Notes: generated by a model not told the origin, from the sequence alone. 44,432 bases of DNA from Neorhizobium huautlense (GCF_002968575.1 NZ_PVBM01000033.1:1-44432); one strand, 5' to 3'; positions 8,107 through 16,247 are shown, counted from the stretch's first letter. Program-made: numbers and translations.

Positions 8107-9054
8107 TCAGATCCGGTAGAACTTTTCCGCATTGTCGTGGAAAAGCTTCATGCGATCCTCCAGCGGATAGCTTGCCGTAATCTCGTTGAAGGCATTGAAA
8201 ATGGCGTCATACGAGGAGAACAGCTTGTCGACGGGGAAGTTCGACGCAAACATGCAGCGATCCACTCCGAAGATCTCGATCGCCGACTCGACGTAAGGAC
8301 GAATTGATTCCGTCGTCCAGGTGAAGTCACCCATCCCGAGGCCGGAGATCTTGCAGGCGACGTTGGGAGCCTCAGCAAGCTTTTGCATGCTCTTGCGCCA
8401 GCCGTCAAAATGAGACGGACCATCCACCTGCATGCCGGTATGGTTGAGGATGATCTGCGTATCGGGGAAATCGCGCGCCAGTTCGAAGAACTCTTCCATC
8501 TGCCAGTAGTAGAGTTGCAGATCGTAGGAGAGGTTACGCTTCACCAGTTCCTTGAAACCGCGGCGCCATTCCGGGGCGCGGCTGACCTCAGCTCGATCCA
8601 GATAAGTCTTGGCGGGGTCGGTGTGAAAATTCATCGACTGCCGGATACCGCGAAAGTTCTTGAACTGCATGTGTTCATCCAGAAGGTCGGCCACATCAGC
8701 TTTGCGAAAATCCGCATAGCCGACGATCCCGTGGGGGAAGCCGCAGCGATCGGCGATGTCCTGTAGCCATCGCGTTTCGCCCACCGGATCTTTGGGATCG
8801 TAACCGACGTCGAGATGCACAGATTTGACCAGGTTCTGGTTCTTCGCATCCTCGAGGAAGTCCTCGATCAGATAGTCGTGAATGATGGCCGAGTAATCCC
8901 CGAAGGCTGACGGCTTAGCGCCATCGTTCAGCCAGGGATAGTAGTTGTTGGTGATGTCCCACAGATGGTGATGGGGATCGATCAAGGGAATGTCGTTCAT
9001 CGCGATGCCGATCAGAGAGAGAGGTGAGCCGGAAACCGGAGGGACCGGAGGCAT
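8107..9054 (-). CDS. Amidohydrolase-family lactonase-like hydrolase
   Basis: A 315-residue member of the COG3618 amidohydrolase group, which includes sugar lactonases such as L-fucono- and L-rhamnono-lactonases. DPHHHLWD at about 26-33 is the N-terminal metal-site signature, and ILNHTGMQVDGP and MFASNFPVDK resemble the later conserved strands. The start at 9054 has GGAGG eight bases upstream; the family usually begins near the internal ATG at 9000 (MNDIPLIDPHHH), which lacks a good ribosome site. It ends the ABC sugar operon, so hydrolysis of a sugar lactone made by a dehydrogenase is the likely job. Exact substrate unknown. Confidence 0.85.
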   Translation of the reverse strand: MPPVPPVSGSPLSLIGIAMNDIPLIDPHHHLWDITNNYYPWLNDGAKPSAFGDYSAIIHDYLIEDFLEDAKNQNLVKSVHLDVGYDPKDPVGETRWLQDIADRCGFPHGIVGYADFRKADVADLLDEHMQFKNFRGIRQSMNFHTDPAKTYLDRAEVSRAPEWRRGFKELVKRNLSYDLQLYYWQMEEFFELARDFPDTQIILNHTGMQVDGPSHFDGWRKSMQKLAEAPNVACKISGLGMGDFTWTTESIRPYVESAIEIFGVDRCMFASNFPVDKLFSSYDAIFNAFNEITASYPLEDRMKLFHDNAEKFYRI

Positions 9055-9070
9055 CTTTGATACCTCCGGT
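9044..9070 (-). promoter_or_regulatory. Hairpin enclosing the amidohydrolase start codon
   Basis: ACCGGAGG at 9044-9051 pairs perfectly with CCTCCGGT at 9063-9070, leaving an 11-base loop. In the minus-strand mRNA the upstream arm contains the GGAGG ribosome site and the loop holds the ATG at 9054. If formed, it would mask the ribosome site of the amidohydrolase gene. It lies directly after the binding-protein stop (9079), so it could instead protect the upstream mRNA end. Confidence 0.6.
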
Positions 9071-9078
9071 CGTATGGA

Positions 9079-10038
9079 TCACTGCGGGAAAACGCGCGCA
9101 ATCACCTTTTTCGCGTCCTCGGAGTCGATGTCGGCAGCCTTCACCAGCGGCATCACGAGCGCCATGTTCTGCGTTGTCTTTTCACCCTTCAGAGCCTTGT
9201 ACACTTGCTCCGTCGCATCCATGCCCTGACCGACAGCTTCCTGGAAGAAAATGCCCTGGATGGCGCCGTCCTTCAGCAGTTGGATGGTCGTCGGGCTGCC
9301 ATCTGCAACGGTGACGCCGATCTTGCCCTTCAGGCCGCGGGTTGCGAGGGCCTTGGCAGCGCCCGTGCCCGCCTGGTCATACATGCCATAGATTGCCTTG
9401 ACCTTGGGATGGGCGGTCAACAAGTCGTTCGCCTGTGTGACGGCCTCGTTGATCGTCAAGCCCTTGGTTTCCAGCATCTGCACGAGCTGACAGCCATTGG
9501 CGTTGAAGGCTTCCTGAGCGCCCTTCAGATACTTCTGCGCGTTTTCACGGTCCTGCGGCAGGGAGAGCATGCCGACTTCCGAGCCACCGCGCTCCTTGGC
9601 GAGTTCGCAAGTGTACTTGCCCTGGGCAAGACCGGTTTCGTAGTTATTGGCCGTGACCGAAGAGGTGAACTTGGTCTCGCCGGGCTGCGGGCCAATGCCA
9701 GCGAAAGCGATCGGGACTTTCTGCTGCGCAAGATAGTTCAGAAGCGGCGGGGTTGAGGTCGAGCTGACCGGACCGATGACGATGGCGTTGACACCACGGG
9801 TGACGGCAACGCGGGCGTTGTCCATCTGCTTGGCCGGTGAGTTTTCCGAGGTGTACTCGACATAGTCCATGCCCAGCTCCTTGGCCTTCTGCTGCACGCC
9901 ATGTGCAACCCACTGCCAGTAGTCGATGTCTAGCGACGGTGCGATATAGGCCACCGTAAACTTCTTGTCTTGTGCGTGAGCCCCCTGTGCGACAAGCACG
10001 GCTGCGGCCATGGCAATTGCTTTAACGATCGTTTTCAT
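9079..10038 (-). CDS. ABC sugar-binding protein (CUT2/ribose type)
   Basis: A 319-residue periplasmic receptor of the LacI/ribose-binding fold. It begins with a Sec signal peptide that ends at AHA near residue 22. FTVAYIAPSLDIDYWQWV is the typical first strand and sugar loop, followed by NARVAVTRGVNAIVIGPV and the hinge-side segment KAIYGMYDQAGTGAAKA. I start it at ATG 10038 because GGAGGAGG lies directly upstream. It follows the permease gene by 22 bases. Relatives bind pentoses, hexoses or small polyols; the ligand here is not predictable. Confidence 0.92.
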   Translation of the reverse strand: MKTIVKAIAMAAAVLVAQGAHAQDKKFTVAYIAPSLDIDYWQWVAHGVQQKAKELGMDYVEYTSENSPAKQMDNARVAVTRGVNAIVIGPVSSTSTPPLLNYLAQQKVPIAFAGIGPQPGETKFTSSVTANNYETGLAQGKYTCELAKERGGSEVGMLSLPQDRENAQKYLKGAQEAFNANGCQLVQMLETKGLTINEAVTQANDLLTAHPKVKAIYGMYDQAGTGAAKALATRGLKGKIGVTVADGSPTTIQLLKDGAIQGIFFQEAVGQGMDATEQVYKALKGEKTTQNMALVMPLVKAADIDSEDAKKVIARVFPQ

Positions 10039-10060
10039 CTTTCTCCTCCTCCTTGAGTGA

Positions 10061-11053
10061 CTATCGATGACTGAACCTGTCAATGAGCACGGCGACGAGG
10101 ATTGCGAGCCCCGTCACGGATCCCTGCCAGAAACTGTTGATGCCGATGAGATTGACCCCGTTCTGAATGATCGTGATCATCAGGGCGCCGAGCACGGCAC
10201 CGATGGCGGACCCTGATCCGCCAGAGAGGCTAGCCCCGCCGATGACGACGGCGGCGATCGCCTGAAGCATGAGGGACGCTCCCGCCGTCGCCTCCGCATT
10301 GAGAATGTAGCTGACGGTCAAGAGGCCGGCGAAGGACGCCATCGTGCCCGAAATTACATAGGCCGCGAAGCGCGTGCGCTTGACCGGAATACCGAGCAGA
10401 TAGGCGGCCATGGGTGAGCTACCGACCGAATAGAACCAGCGTCCGGCCGTCACCTTGCGCAGCACGAATTCCAGCGCCACGGTGAAAATCAGACAGAACA
10501 GGATGAAGTTCGGCAGGCCCGGTATGAATTCACCGCTGTTGAACAGCCAGTAGTCTGGCGAGTTCACGCCGAGCGAGCGGCCGTTGGTCACGATGAAGGC
10601 CAGTGATGCCGCAACCGCATAGGTGATCAGGGTGACGACGAAGGGCGCAAGCCCCACCAGCGTGATCAGTGCCCCGTTTATCGATCCGAACACAATCCCG
10701 ACACCCAGCCCGGCAAGACTTGCGCTGATATCACTGAACCCGTTCGCCATGGCGAGAGCCGTCACCATGCCCGTCAGCGAGAAGATGGAGCCCACAGACA
10801 GATCGATGCCGCCGGTGATGATGACGATCAACACGCCAAGCGACATGATGACAAGGGGAGCCGAGGCCTGGAGGATATTGGCAAAATTGCCGGAAGACAG
10901 GGCAGCCGGCACGAAGAAGCCGACGCCGACAAGCAGAACGACACAGGCAATGGCGATGGCGAGTTCCGACCGGTAGACGGACAGGAGTGAAGGCGACTTC
11001 GGCGGCGGCGCCGTTTTGTCATTCGAGGTCATGGATGTTGCTTTCGTCGTCAT
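10061..11053 (-). CDS. ABC sugar transporter permease (RbsC-like)
   Basis: A 330-residue inner-membrane permease of the CUT2 sugar family, with about ten hydrophobic segments. GGIDLSVGS at 81-89 is the family signature, and VVIGGASLSGGSG lies near the C-terminus. It probably forms a homodimer with the double-domain ATPase encoded just upstream; its ATG overlaps that gene's TGA by four bases. The N-terminal about 25 residues are polar and Pro/Lys-rich, and cytoplasmic. Confidence 0.93.
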   Translation of the reverse strand: MTTKATSMTSNDKTAPPPKSPSLLSVYRSELAIAIACVVLLVGVGFFVPAALSSGNFANILQASAPLVIMSLGVLIVIITGGIDLSVGSIFSLTGMVTALAMANGFSDISASLAGLGVGIVFGSINGALITLVGLAPFVVTLITYAVAASLAFIVTNGRSLGVNSPDYWLFNSGEFIPGLPNFILFCLIFTVALEFVLRKVTAGRWFYSVGSSPMAAYLLGIPVKRTRFAAYVISGTMASFAGLLTVSYILNAEATAGASLMLQAIAAVVIGGASLSGGSGSAIGAVLGALMITIIQNGVNLIGINSFWQGSVTGLAILVAVLIDRFSHR

Positions 11054-12513
11054 GCGGCCATTCCCGTCAGGTCAGCCAGTGCGTCTTCGTTGAACTGATC
11101 CTGTGGGAGCAGTCCTTTGGCGCGGCCTTCCGTGTCGAAGGCGAGGATTTCGTCGCAGAGCTCGAGCAGCTCGACATTTTCGGTCGACCACCACACGACG
11201 ATGGTGCCCTGCCCGGCCATGTTGCGGATGAGCTCGTAGATTTCGCGTTTGGTGCCGATGTCGACGCCCCGGGTCGGCTCTTCGAAGACCACCATCTTCA
11301 GAGGCATACCGAGCCAGCGCGCGACGAGCAGCTTCTGCTGGTTGCCCCCGGAGAGCGTCGACGGCAGATCCCAGATCGAGCCTGCCTTGAGCTTCAGCGC
11401 CTTGACGAGACCGAGGCACTCGTCACGCTCGGAGCCGCGGACCAGATGGCGACCTTCGCGCACCCGTCGGGATGCCAGCACGTTGTCGACGATCGGCAGT
11501 TGGGAAAGCACGCCCTTGAGACGTCGATCACCGGACACGTGGCCGATTCCCAGTTGCACCGCCTGACGCGGCGATGTGGGTCGCTTCGGCCAATCCTTAG
11601 CGTCGACCTCCCAATCTGCATTGGCGGCTGTTCCGTTCAGCACTGCAATCAAGCGCGACGGCCCGGCAGGTGCACCGGCAAGACCAAGGATCTGGCCCTT
11701 CAGGACGGGGACGGAGGTCTCGGGTCCGCGCAAGACGACACCGCCTCCCGCTTGGTCGAGCACCCGCTTGTCGCGCTCGACGCTGCGCTCTGTCGGTTGC
11801 CCCATCTGATGAATGATCTCGTTGTCACTCAAGTGGGTCAACGGCAGAGCATCGATGACGGTCATGCCGTCGCGAATGATCGTGCAGACATCGCAGAGCT
11901 GCCGGATCTCCTTCATGCGATGCGACACGAAGACGATGCCAATATTCTTCTCAGTCGCCAGCCGCCGCAGGACAACGAATAGTCGCTCGGTTTCGCCTGC
12001 CGTAAGATTGGCGGTCGGCTCGTCCAGAAGTAGGACTTCGGCGCCCGTGGAGAGAGCCCGCGCGATTTCCACGATCTGCCCCTCGTGCATCGAGAGTTCC
12101 GACGCCTTGCGATGCAGGGCGTGATGGGCGAGATGGGGGTCGATCAGACAAAGGGCTTCATGCGCCCGGGCAGCTTGCGACCGGTTGCGCACCAGTGTTG
12201 CCGCCGATGCGGCGTGGACAAGCGCGATATTCTCGGCGACGGTCAGGTCGGGAAGAAGGGCGAGCTCCTGGTGCACCACCGCGATTTTCGGAATGCCGCC
12301 CCTCGGTGATGCCAGCACAACGTCGCCATCGTCCTTGCGCACGGCACCCGTGATGATCCGGATCATCGTGCTCTTGCCAGCACCATTACCACCCAGAAGG
12401 GCGTGAATCTCGCCCGGGAGTACGGTAAAGTTGACGCCGCGGAGCACCTTCGTGGCCCCGAAACCCTTCATCAAATTTCGAACCGAGATCAGCGCCGTCT
12501 TATTGCTGTCCAT
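11050..12513 (-). CDS. ABC sugar transporter ATPase, two fused domains (RbsA-like)
   Basis: A 487-residue protein with two ABC domains, as usual for CUT2 importers. Domain one has Walker A GGNGAGKST (41-49), a variant signature LSMHEGQ (140-146) and Walker B LLLDEPTA (161-168). Domain two keeps LSGGNQQ (387-393) and VVFEEPTRG (408-416), but its Walker A position reads GAPAGPSR (280-287) without Lys, so only one site is likely to hydrolyse ATP, as in many relatives. I start at ATG 12513, though GTG 12534 is also possible. The start lies inside a short upstream frame with a much better ribosome site, so translational coupling is likely. Confidence 0.92.
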   Translation of the reverse strand: MDSNKTALISVRNLMKGFGATKVLRGVNFTVLPGEIHALLGGNGAGKSTMIRIITGAVRKDDGDVVLASPRGGIPKIAVVHQELALLPDLTVAENIALVHAASAATLVRNRSQAARAHEALCLIDPHLAHHALHRKASELSMHEGQIVEIARALSTGAEVLLLDEPTANLTAGETERLFVVLRRLATEKNIGIVFVSHRMKEIRQLCDVCTIIRDGMTVIDALPLTHLSDNEIIHQMGQPTERSVERDKRVLDQAGGGVVLRGPETSVPVLKGQILGLAGAPAGPSRLIAVLNGTAANADWEVDAKDWPKRPTSPRQAVQLGIGHVSGDRRLKGVLSQLPIVDNVLASRRVREGRHLVRGSERDECLGLVKALKLKAGSIWDLPSTLSGGNQQKLLVARWLGMPLKMVVFEEPTRGVDIGTKREIYELIRNMAGQGTIVVWWSTENVELLELCDEILAFDTEGRAKGLLPQDQFNEDALADLTGMAA

Positions 12514-12586
12514 CGTCACCCATCCCCACGACACGAGTATCGACGTAGGGGAGCAACGGCAACAGACCGTATTTTTTATCTAGCAT
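12500..12586 (-). CDS. Putative 28-residue leader peptide ahead of the ABC operon
   Basis: An ATG at 12586 is preceded by GGGAGGA at ideal spacing, the best ribosome site in this leader. It opens a 28-codon frame beginning MLDKKYGLLPLL and ending in GDDGQQ before TAA at 12502-12500. Its end overlaps the ATPase start codon (12513) in another frame, while the ATPase ATG has only a weak ribosome site. This layout suggests a leader whose translation delivers ribosomes to the ATPase gene. It may also be a chance frame; no homologue is known to me. Confidence 0.4.
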   Translation of the reverse strand: MLDKKYGLLPLLPYVDTRVVGMGDDGQQ

Positions 12587-12637
12587 CCAGTAGTCCTCCC
12601 AAAAGTGAAATCTAGTGAGAGGCTGAACCTTCAGATA

Positions 12638-12677
12638 GTTACTAAAGTTAAAGGGGTATTAAGCAGAGCTAAATACC
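12638..12677 (-). promoter_or_regulatory. Operator-like palindrome and repeat upstream of ABC operon
   Basis: GGTATTAAGC at 12655-12664 and GCTAAATACC at 12668-12677 form an inverted repeat with nine of ten pairs matched around AGA. Next to it, TAAAGTTAAAG (12643-12653) matches an element ahead of the transketolase operon (6943-6953) with one change. Both lie 57-165 bases upstream of the leader and ATPase starts, where a promoter should be. This is a good place for a regulator to bind; which one is inferred only. Confidence 0.5.
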
Positions 12678-12752
12678 TAGGGAGGATGGAATAAAGTAAC
12701 CTTTAGCCTTAGAGCCAGACACGGCGGCCGGGAACCCGCGTTGAAAAGTAGC

Positions 12753-12784
12753 GAGGCGGTAGGCGACGGATACCCCGCCGCCTC
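12753..12784 (-). terminator. Probable terminator after the SDR gene
   Basis: GAGGCGG at 12753-12759 pairs with CCGCCTC at 12778-12784, with further pairing possible in the loop. On the minus strand the stem is followed by GCTACTTTTC, a short U-rich tail. It begins 12 bases after the stop of the SDR gene at 12796, which fits termination of the aldehyde dehydrogenase-SDR operon. Confidence 0.55.
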
Positions 12785-12795
12785 ACCTCAATACA

Positions 12796-13629
12796 TCATC
12801 CCCCCGTGACGCTTTTCATGACGGATCGCTGCATCGAGCGAGGTGTCAGGCGATTTGAAAACACAATGATGTTGTTCATGAACCCTGGGAGGACGGATGC
12901 TTTTCCTTTCGCCAGCGCCCGCAGACCGGTTTCAGCGGTCGGACGCGCCTTCATCGTCAGAAAACGTAGCACTGGTGACACCGGCGCGCTGGCGGCTGCA
13001 TCAAATCCAGTTTCTGTGTGGCCGGGGCAAAGACAGGTAACAGTGACGCCGCGAGGGCGCAGCTCGTGGTGAAGTGCTTCTCCGAAGGAAAGAACGTAAG
13101 CCTTGGTAGCGGCATAAGCGGCAAACCCAGGAACAGGTTGGAAGGATAGAATGCTTGCAATGAGGAGAATCTGTCCATCTCCGCGGGCTGCCATGTCCTG
13201 CCCAAAGATAAAGCTGAGTTCTGTTACCGCCGTGATATTGAGCTGTATCATATCGGTCGTGCGCTCCAAGGTGGTGTCCAGAAAGTCCCCATGCAGCCCA
13301 TAGCCCGCGTTGTTCACCAGGATATCGATCTGCAGCGACTTGTCGTCCAGACTGTTTTTCAACTGAGCGGCAGCGCCAGGGACTGCGAGATCGATTGGTT
13401 CAACAACGACCTCTACTCCGTATTTCTGGCGAAGCTCAGCAGCGAGCTTTTCCATCGGCTCCCTTCGCCGGGCTGCGAGCACCAGATTGATCTTCTGTGC
13501 TGCCAGAAGGTCGGCATATTCGAGGCCCATGCCACTGGATGCACCGGTGATCAGCGCGCGCCTTGCGGCGCCGGAATGCGATTTCCCTGCGAATGTCTTT
13601 GAGGTTTGAGCGTGAGTAACGTTTTGCAT
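12796..13629 (-). CDS. Short-chain dehydrogenase (SDR), YqjQ/DltE-like
   Basis: A 277-residue SDR with TGASSGMG (28-35), NNAG (106-109), a catalytic Ser at 159 and YAATK with Tyr172 and Lys176. The C-terminal extension past the Rossmann core resembles the group often annotated as general SDR oxidoreductases acting on lipophilic ketones or alcohols. I start at ATG 13629, preceded by AAAGGA. It follows the aldehyde dehydrogenase gene by 82 bases on the same strand and ends at a probable terminator. Together they could oxidise an alcohol to aldehyde and then to acid, but the direction and substrate are inferred. Confidence 0.88.
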   Translation of the reverse strand: MQNVTHAQTSKTFAGKSHSGAARRALITGASSGMGLEYADLLAAQKINLVLAARRREPMEKLAAELRQKYGVEVVVEPIDLAVPGAAAQLKNSLDDKSLQIDILVNNAGYGLHGDFLDTTLERTTDMIQLNITAVTELSFIFGQDMAARGDGQILLIASILSFQPVPGFAAYAATKAYVLSFGEALHHELRPRGVTVTCLCPGHTETGFDAAASAPVSPVLRFLTMKARPTAETGLRALAKGKASVLPGFMNNIIVFSNRLTPRSMQRSVMKSVTGG

Positions 13630-13711
13630 TGAATTATCCTTTAGATCGCTTCGTGACGTGGCGTGTCGGCGAAAGCGAAGCTCCCCGAGCACGCCCCTTG
13701 AGTTCGAACTT

Positions 13712-15130
13712 TCATCGGAGTAGGACCTTGAGGATCCGTTCGGCCAGTATTCCGTATGGGGGCTGGAGCAGTTTCACGATGTTCCACCGCCCCTGCTCAT
13801 AGATGCCCTTGGCATGGCTCAGTCGCCTGAAGCCCTCGATGCCGTGATAGGCGCCGATGCCGCTTTCGCCGACACCGCCGAATGGCAGGTCATCCTGCGC
13901 CACGTGCATAATCGTGCCGTTGATCGTGACGTTGCCCGATGTGGTGCGGTCGAGCACCTCTCGCCGTTCCGCAGAGTCTCCACCGAAGTAATAAAGTGCG
14001 AGCGGTCGGGGACGGGCGTTTACATAGTCGATCGCTTCACCGATTTTACGATAGGGAAAAACCGGCAGGATCGGACCGAATATCTCCTGGTGGGCGATCT
14101 TCATTTCGTCGGTGACGCCCAGCACAACCGTCGGCGCGAGCGTATGCGGACGGCGGGCGGCGTCGCCCGGCTGGTGGCCGACCTCGATAATCTGCGCGCC
14201 ATGGGCTCGGGCATCCTCGATCAAGTCGATAAGAGTCCCATACTGCCGGTCGTTGACAATCGAGGTATAGTCCTCGCTGGTCGGACCGCCGGGATAGGCC
14301 GCCTTTACCAGCCTGTCGAAACTCGCGACAAACGTATCGACTTCGGACTCATGGACCATCGCATAGTCAGGTGCGATGCAGGTCTGCCCGCCACTGAGGA
14401 GCTTCCCCCAAACGATGTCTGACACAAAACGATCCTGAACACCGCCCTTGGCGACGATTGCCGGGGACTTCCCGCCAAGCTCCAGGGTTACGGGTACGAG
14501 ATTGTCGCTCGCCGCCTTCATCACCGCGCGCCCTACGGCGGTACTGCCGGTGAAAACGAGGTGATCAAAGGCAAGTGAAGAAAAGGCCGGACCGTCGCCC
14601 TCGACGAGCGCCACCTGTTCCTCAGTAAAGATTTCTCCGAGCATCGAAGCGATGAGGGCATTGGTGGCAGGCGTCACATTCGACGGCTTGAGCATGACGC
14701 GGTTTCCCGCAGCAACCGCGGTAATCAACGGCATCAGAGACAGCTGAACGGGATAGTTCCATGGCGAGATGACACCAACCACTCCAAGCGGCTGATAGTC
14801 GATCCGGGCGCGCCCAAACTGCATGTGAAGGGCAACATGACGTCGCTCAGGCTTCATGAAGCGGCGCAGGTTCTTGTGGAGATAGTCAATGCCGCCGACG
14901 ACCCCGTAGATCTCCATGATGGCTGTCTCCTGTCGGGCCCGGTGACCGAAGTCGGACGAGATCGCCGCCTCGAACATTTGCCGCCGGCTGATCAGGGCAC
15001 TCTTGAGTTTGGCGAGAGAGGCACGCCGCTCGGCAAGCGATGTTGCACCGTCGCGCAAAAATGCGGTTCGCTGGGCAGCGAGGATGCGGCCCATACGCTC
15101 GGCGTCTGTAATTTTTTCTATGGCGTTCAT
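13712..15130 (-). CDS. Aldehyde dehydrogenase, coniferyl-aldehyde type
   Basis: A 472-residue NAD(P)-dependent aldehyde dehydrogenase. It has PWNYP (123-127), FTGST (193-197), the general base Glu217 in LELGGKSP and catalytic Cys251 in GGQTCIAP. The length, the TCIAPDY context and the hydrophobic C-terminus fit the coniferyl-aldehyde (CalB) and fatty aldehyde group rather than betaine or succinic semialdehyde enzymes. The C-terminal hydrophobic tail may associate with the membrane. It starts at 15130, leads an operon with the SDR, and is divergent from a TetR repressor that probably controls it. Role: detoxifying or using aromatic or aliphatic aldehydes. Confidence 0.9.
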   Translation of the reverse strand: MNAIEKITDAERMGRILAAQRTAFLRDGATSLAERRASLAKLKSALISRRQMFEAAISSDFGHRARQETAIMEIYGVVGGIDYLHKNLRRFMKPERRHVALHMQFGRARIDYQPLGVVGVISPWNYPVQLSLMPLITAVAAGNRVMLKPSNVTPATNALIASMLGEIFTEEQVALVEGDGPAFSSLAFDHLVFTGSTAVGRAVMKAASDNLVPVTLELGGKSPAIVAKGGVQDRFVSDIVWGKLLSGGQTCIAPDYAMVHESEVDTFVASFDRLVKAAYPGGPTSEDYTSIVNDRQYGTLIDLIEDARAHGAQIIEVGHQPGDAARRPHTLAPTVVLGVTDEMKIAHQEIFGPILPVFPYRKIGEAIDYVNARPRPLALYYFGGDSAERREVLDRTTSGNVTINGTIMHVAQDDLPFGGVGESGIGAYHGIEGFRRLSHAKGIYEQGRWNIVKLLQPPYGILAERILKVLLR

Positions 15131-15152
15131 GGCACACCCCGATGTAGACAAA

Positions 15153-15196
15153 GGAAACATTGAGATCTATATAGGTCGCAATGTTACCACTGTCAA
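15153..15196 (-). promoter_or_regulatory. Sigma70 promoter with overlapping TetR operator
   Basis: On the minus strand, TTGACA (15196-15191) and TATATA (15173-15168) are spaced exactly 17 bases, a near-consensus promoter for the aldehyde dehydrogenase gene. An inverted repeat overlays it: GGAAACATTG at 15153-15162 and CAATGTTACC at 15179-15188, nine of ten pairs matched. One arm sits in the spacer and the other just past the -10 box. A repressor bound here would block transcription. The adjacent TetR gene is the obvious candidate. Confidence 0.72.
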
Positions 15197-15223
15197 CAAT
15201 GTAGTCACGAGAAACTTAAGGCC

Positions 15224-15838
15224 ATGACGGACGTTCAAAACCGCCCCTATCACCACGGTGATCTCCGCCGCACGATCATTGAAACGGGACTAGACATCCT
15301 TCGCGATGAAAAGAACTGGCAGTTTACGCTGCGAGAGGTCGCCCGTCGGGCTGGCGTCAGCCACGCCGCGCCCTACAAACACTTTCCGGACAAAGCTGCT
15401 CTGCTCGTCGAACTCGCCATGATTGGATTCGATCGACTACGCGAGGCACTAGCGGGAGCGAAACCCGAAGCCCCCCAATCTCTGTTCGAAGAAATCATGC
15501 CAATATCCCTGGCATATGTCGCCTTTGGCACCGATAACCCGGCCCTGTATCGCCTGATGTTCAGCGCGGAGGAGGGACGCTCCGTGGGAATGCATCTCGA
15601 TCAAAGAGCGCTTGCGGTATTCGACATAGTGTTGGACATGCTCAGTCGCGGTCAGGACGCCGGGACCATTCGCAAGCGGCCAGTCAGGGGGCAGGCGACC
15701 GCCGCATGGGCGCTTATTCACGGCATCACCTTGCTGGCGATCGATGGAATTCTGGTGCCGGAAAAGGTCGGATCGGCGCCGCTAGACGCAGCCATCGCCA
15801 CCTTGGTGGAAGGGCTGGCAATCCCGCAACCGATATAG
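15224..15838 (+). CDS. TetR/AcrR-family repressor
   Basis: A 204-residue TetR-type regulator. The N-terminal DNA-binding domain contains FTLREVARRAGVSHAAPYKHF at 34-54, the TetR recognition region. The C-terminal helical domain resembles the TetR_C_33 type (WHG), seen next to oxidoreductase genes. It is transcribed away from the aldehyde dehydrogenase operon, 93 bases apart, over a promoter with a clear inverted repeat. Most likely it represses that operon and itself, and is released by an aldehyde or aromatic ligand. Confidence 0.92.
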   Translation: MTDVQNRPYHHGDLRRTIIETGLDILRDEKNWQFTLREVARRAGVSHAAPYKHFPDKAALLVELAMIGFDRLREALAGAKPEAPQSLFEEIMPISLAYVAFGTDNPALYRLMFSAEEGRSVGMHLDQRALAVFDIVLDMLSRGQDAGTIRKRPVRGQATAAWALIHGITLLAIDGILVPEKVGSAPLDAAIATLVEGLAIPQPI

Positions 15839-16247
15839 CTGCGAGTTACAAGGCGCGGCAAGCTATCTGCGGCGGCTCAGCCTGATCTCCAAAATCAGTT
15901 TAGCGCCGGTCGGCTTCCCGCTCGCTGGGCTGATCTCTCCCACGCTTTTGGTTGTTGGCAGCCGTAAGTCTTGGTTTGTTTCCAGGCGGGACCTGCTTTC
16001 GATGGTGTCGCAGCACAGGCAACCACGCCGCATCATCGGTTCGTTAGTGACACTCAGTGATCAGCGAACGCAGTTGACCGATACGAATTTGCGTCATCCT
16101 GATCAGACCTCTAAATAACTCAAACTCAGGTTACTTACCTCAAACGGATCGATGGTGCGGCGAAGAGGAAAAAGGAGTTTCTTCCTTTGCTGCTTCCTGA
16201 ATTGCCAATCGCCGCGAGAAAAAGAACCCGAATCATGCGGATTCCCG
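15839..16247. other. Intergenic stretch without a recognised gene
   Basis: About 410 bases between the TetR stop and the GST-like stop. A plus-strand frame runs on open for roughly 80 codons past the TetR stop, but it has no start with a ribosome site and no recognisable motif. Near its right end AAAGGA (16171-16176) pairs with TCCTTT (16183-16188), possibly a weak terminator for the minus-strand GST-like gene. Nothing else was seen. Confidence 0.5.
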
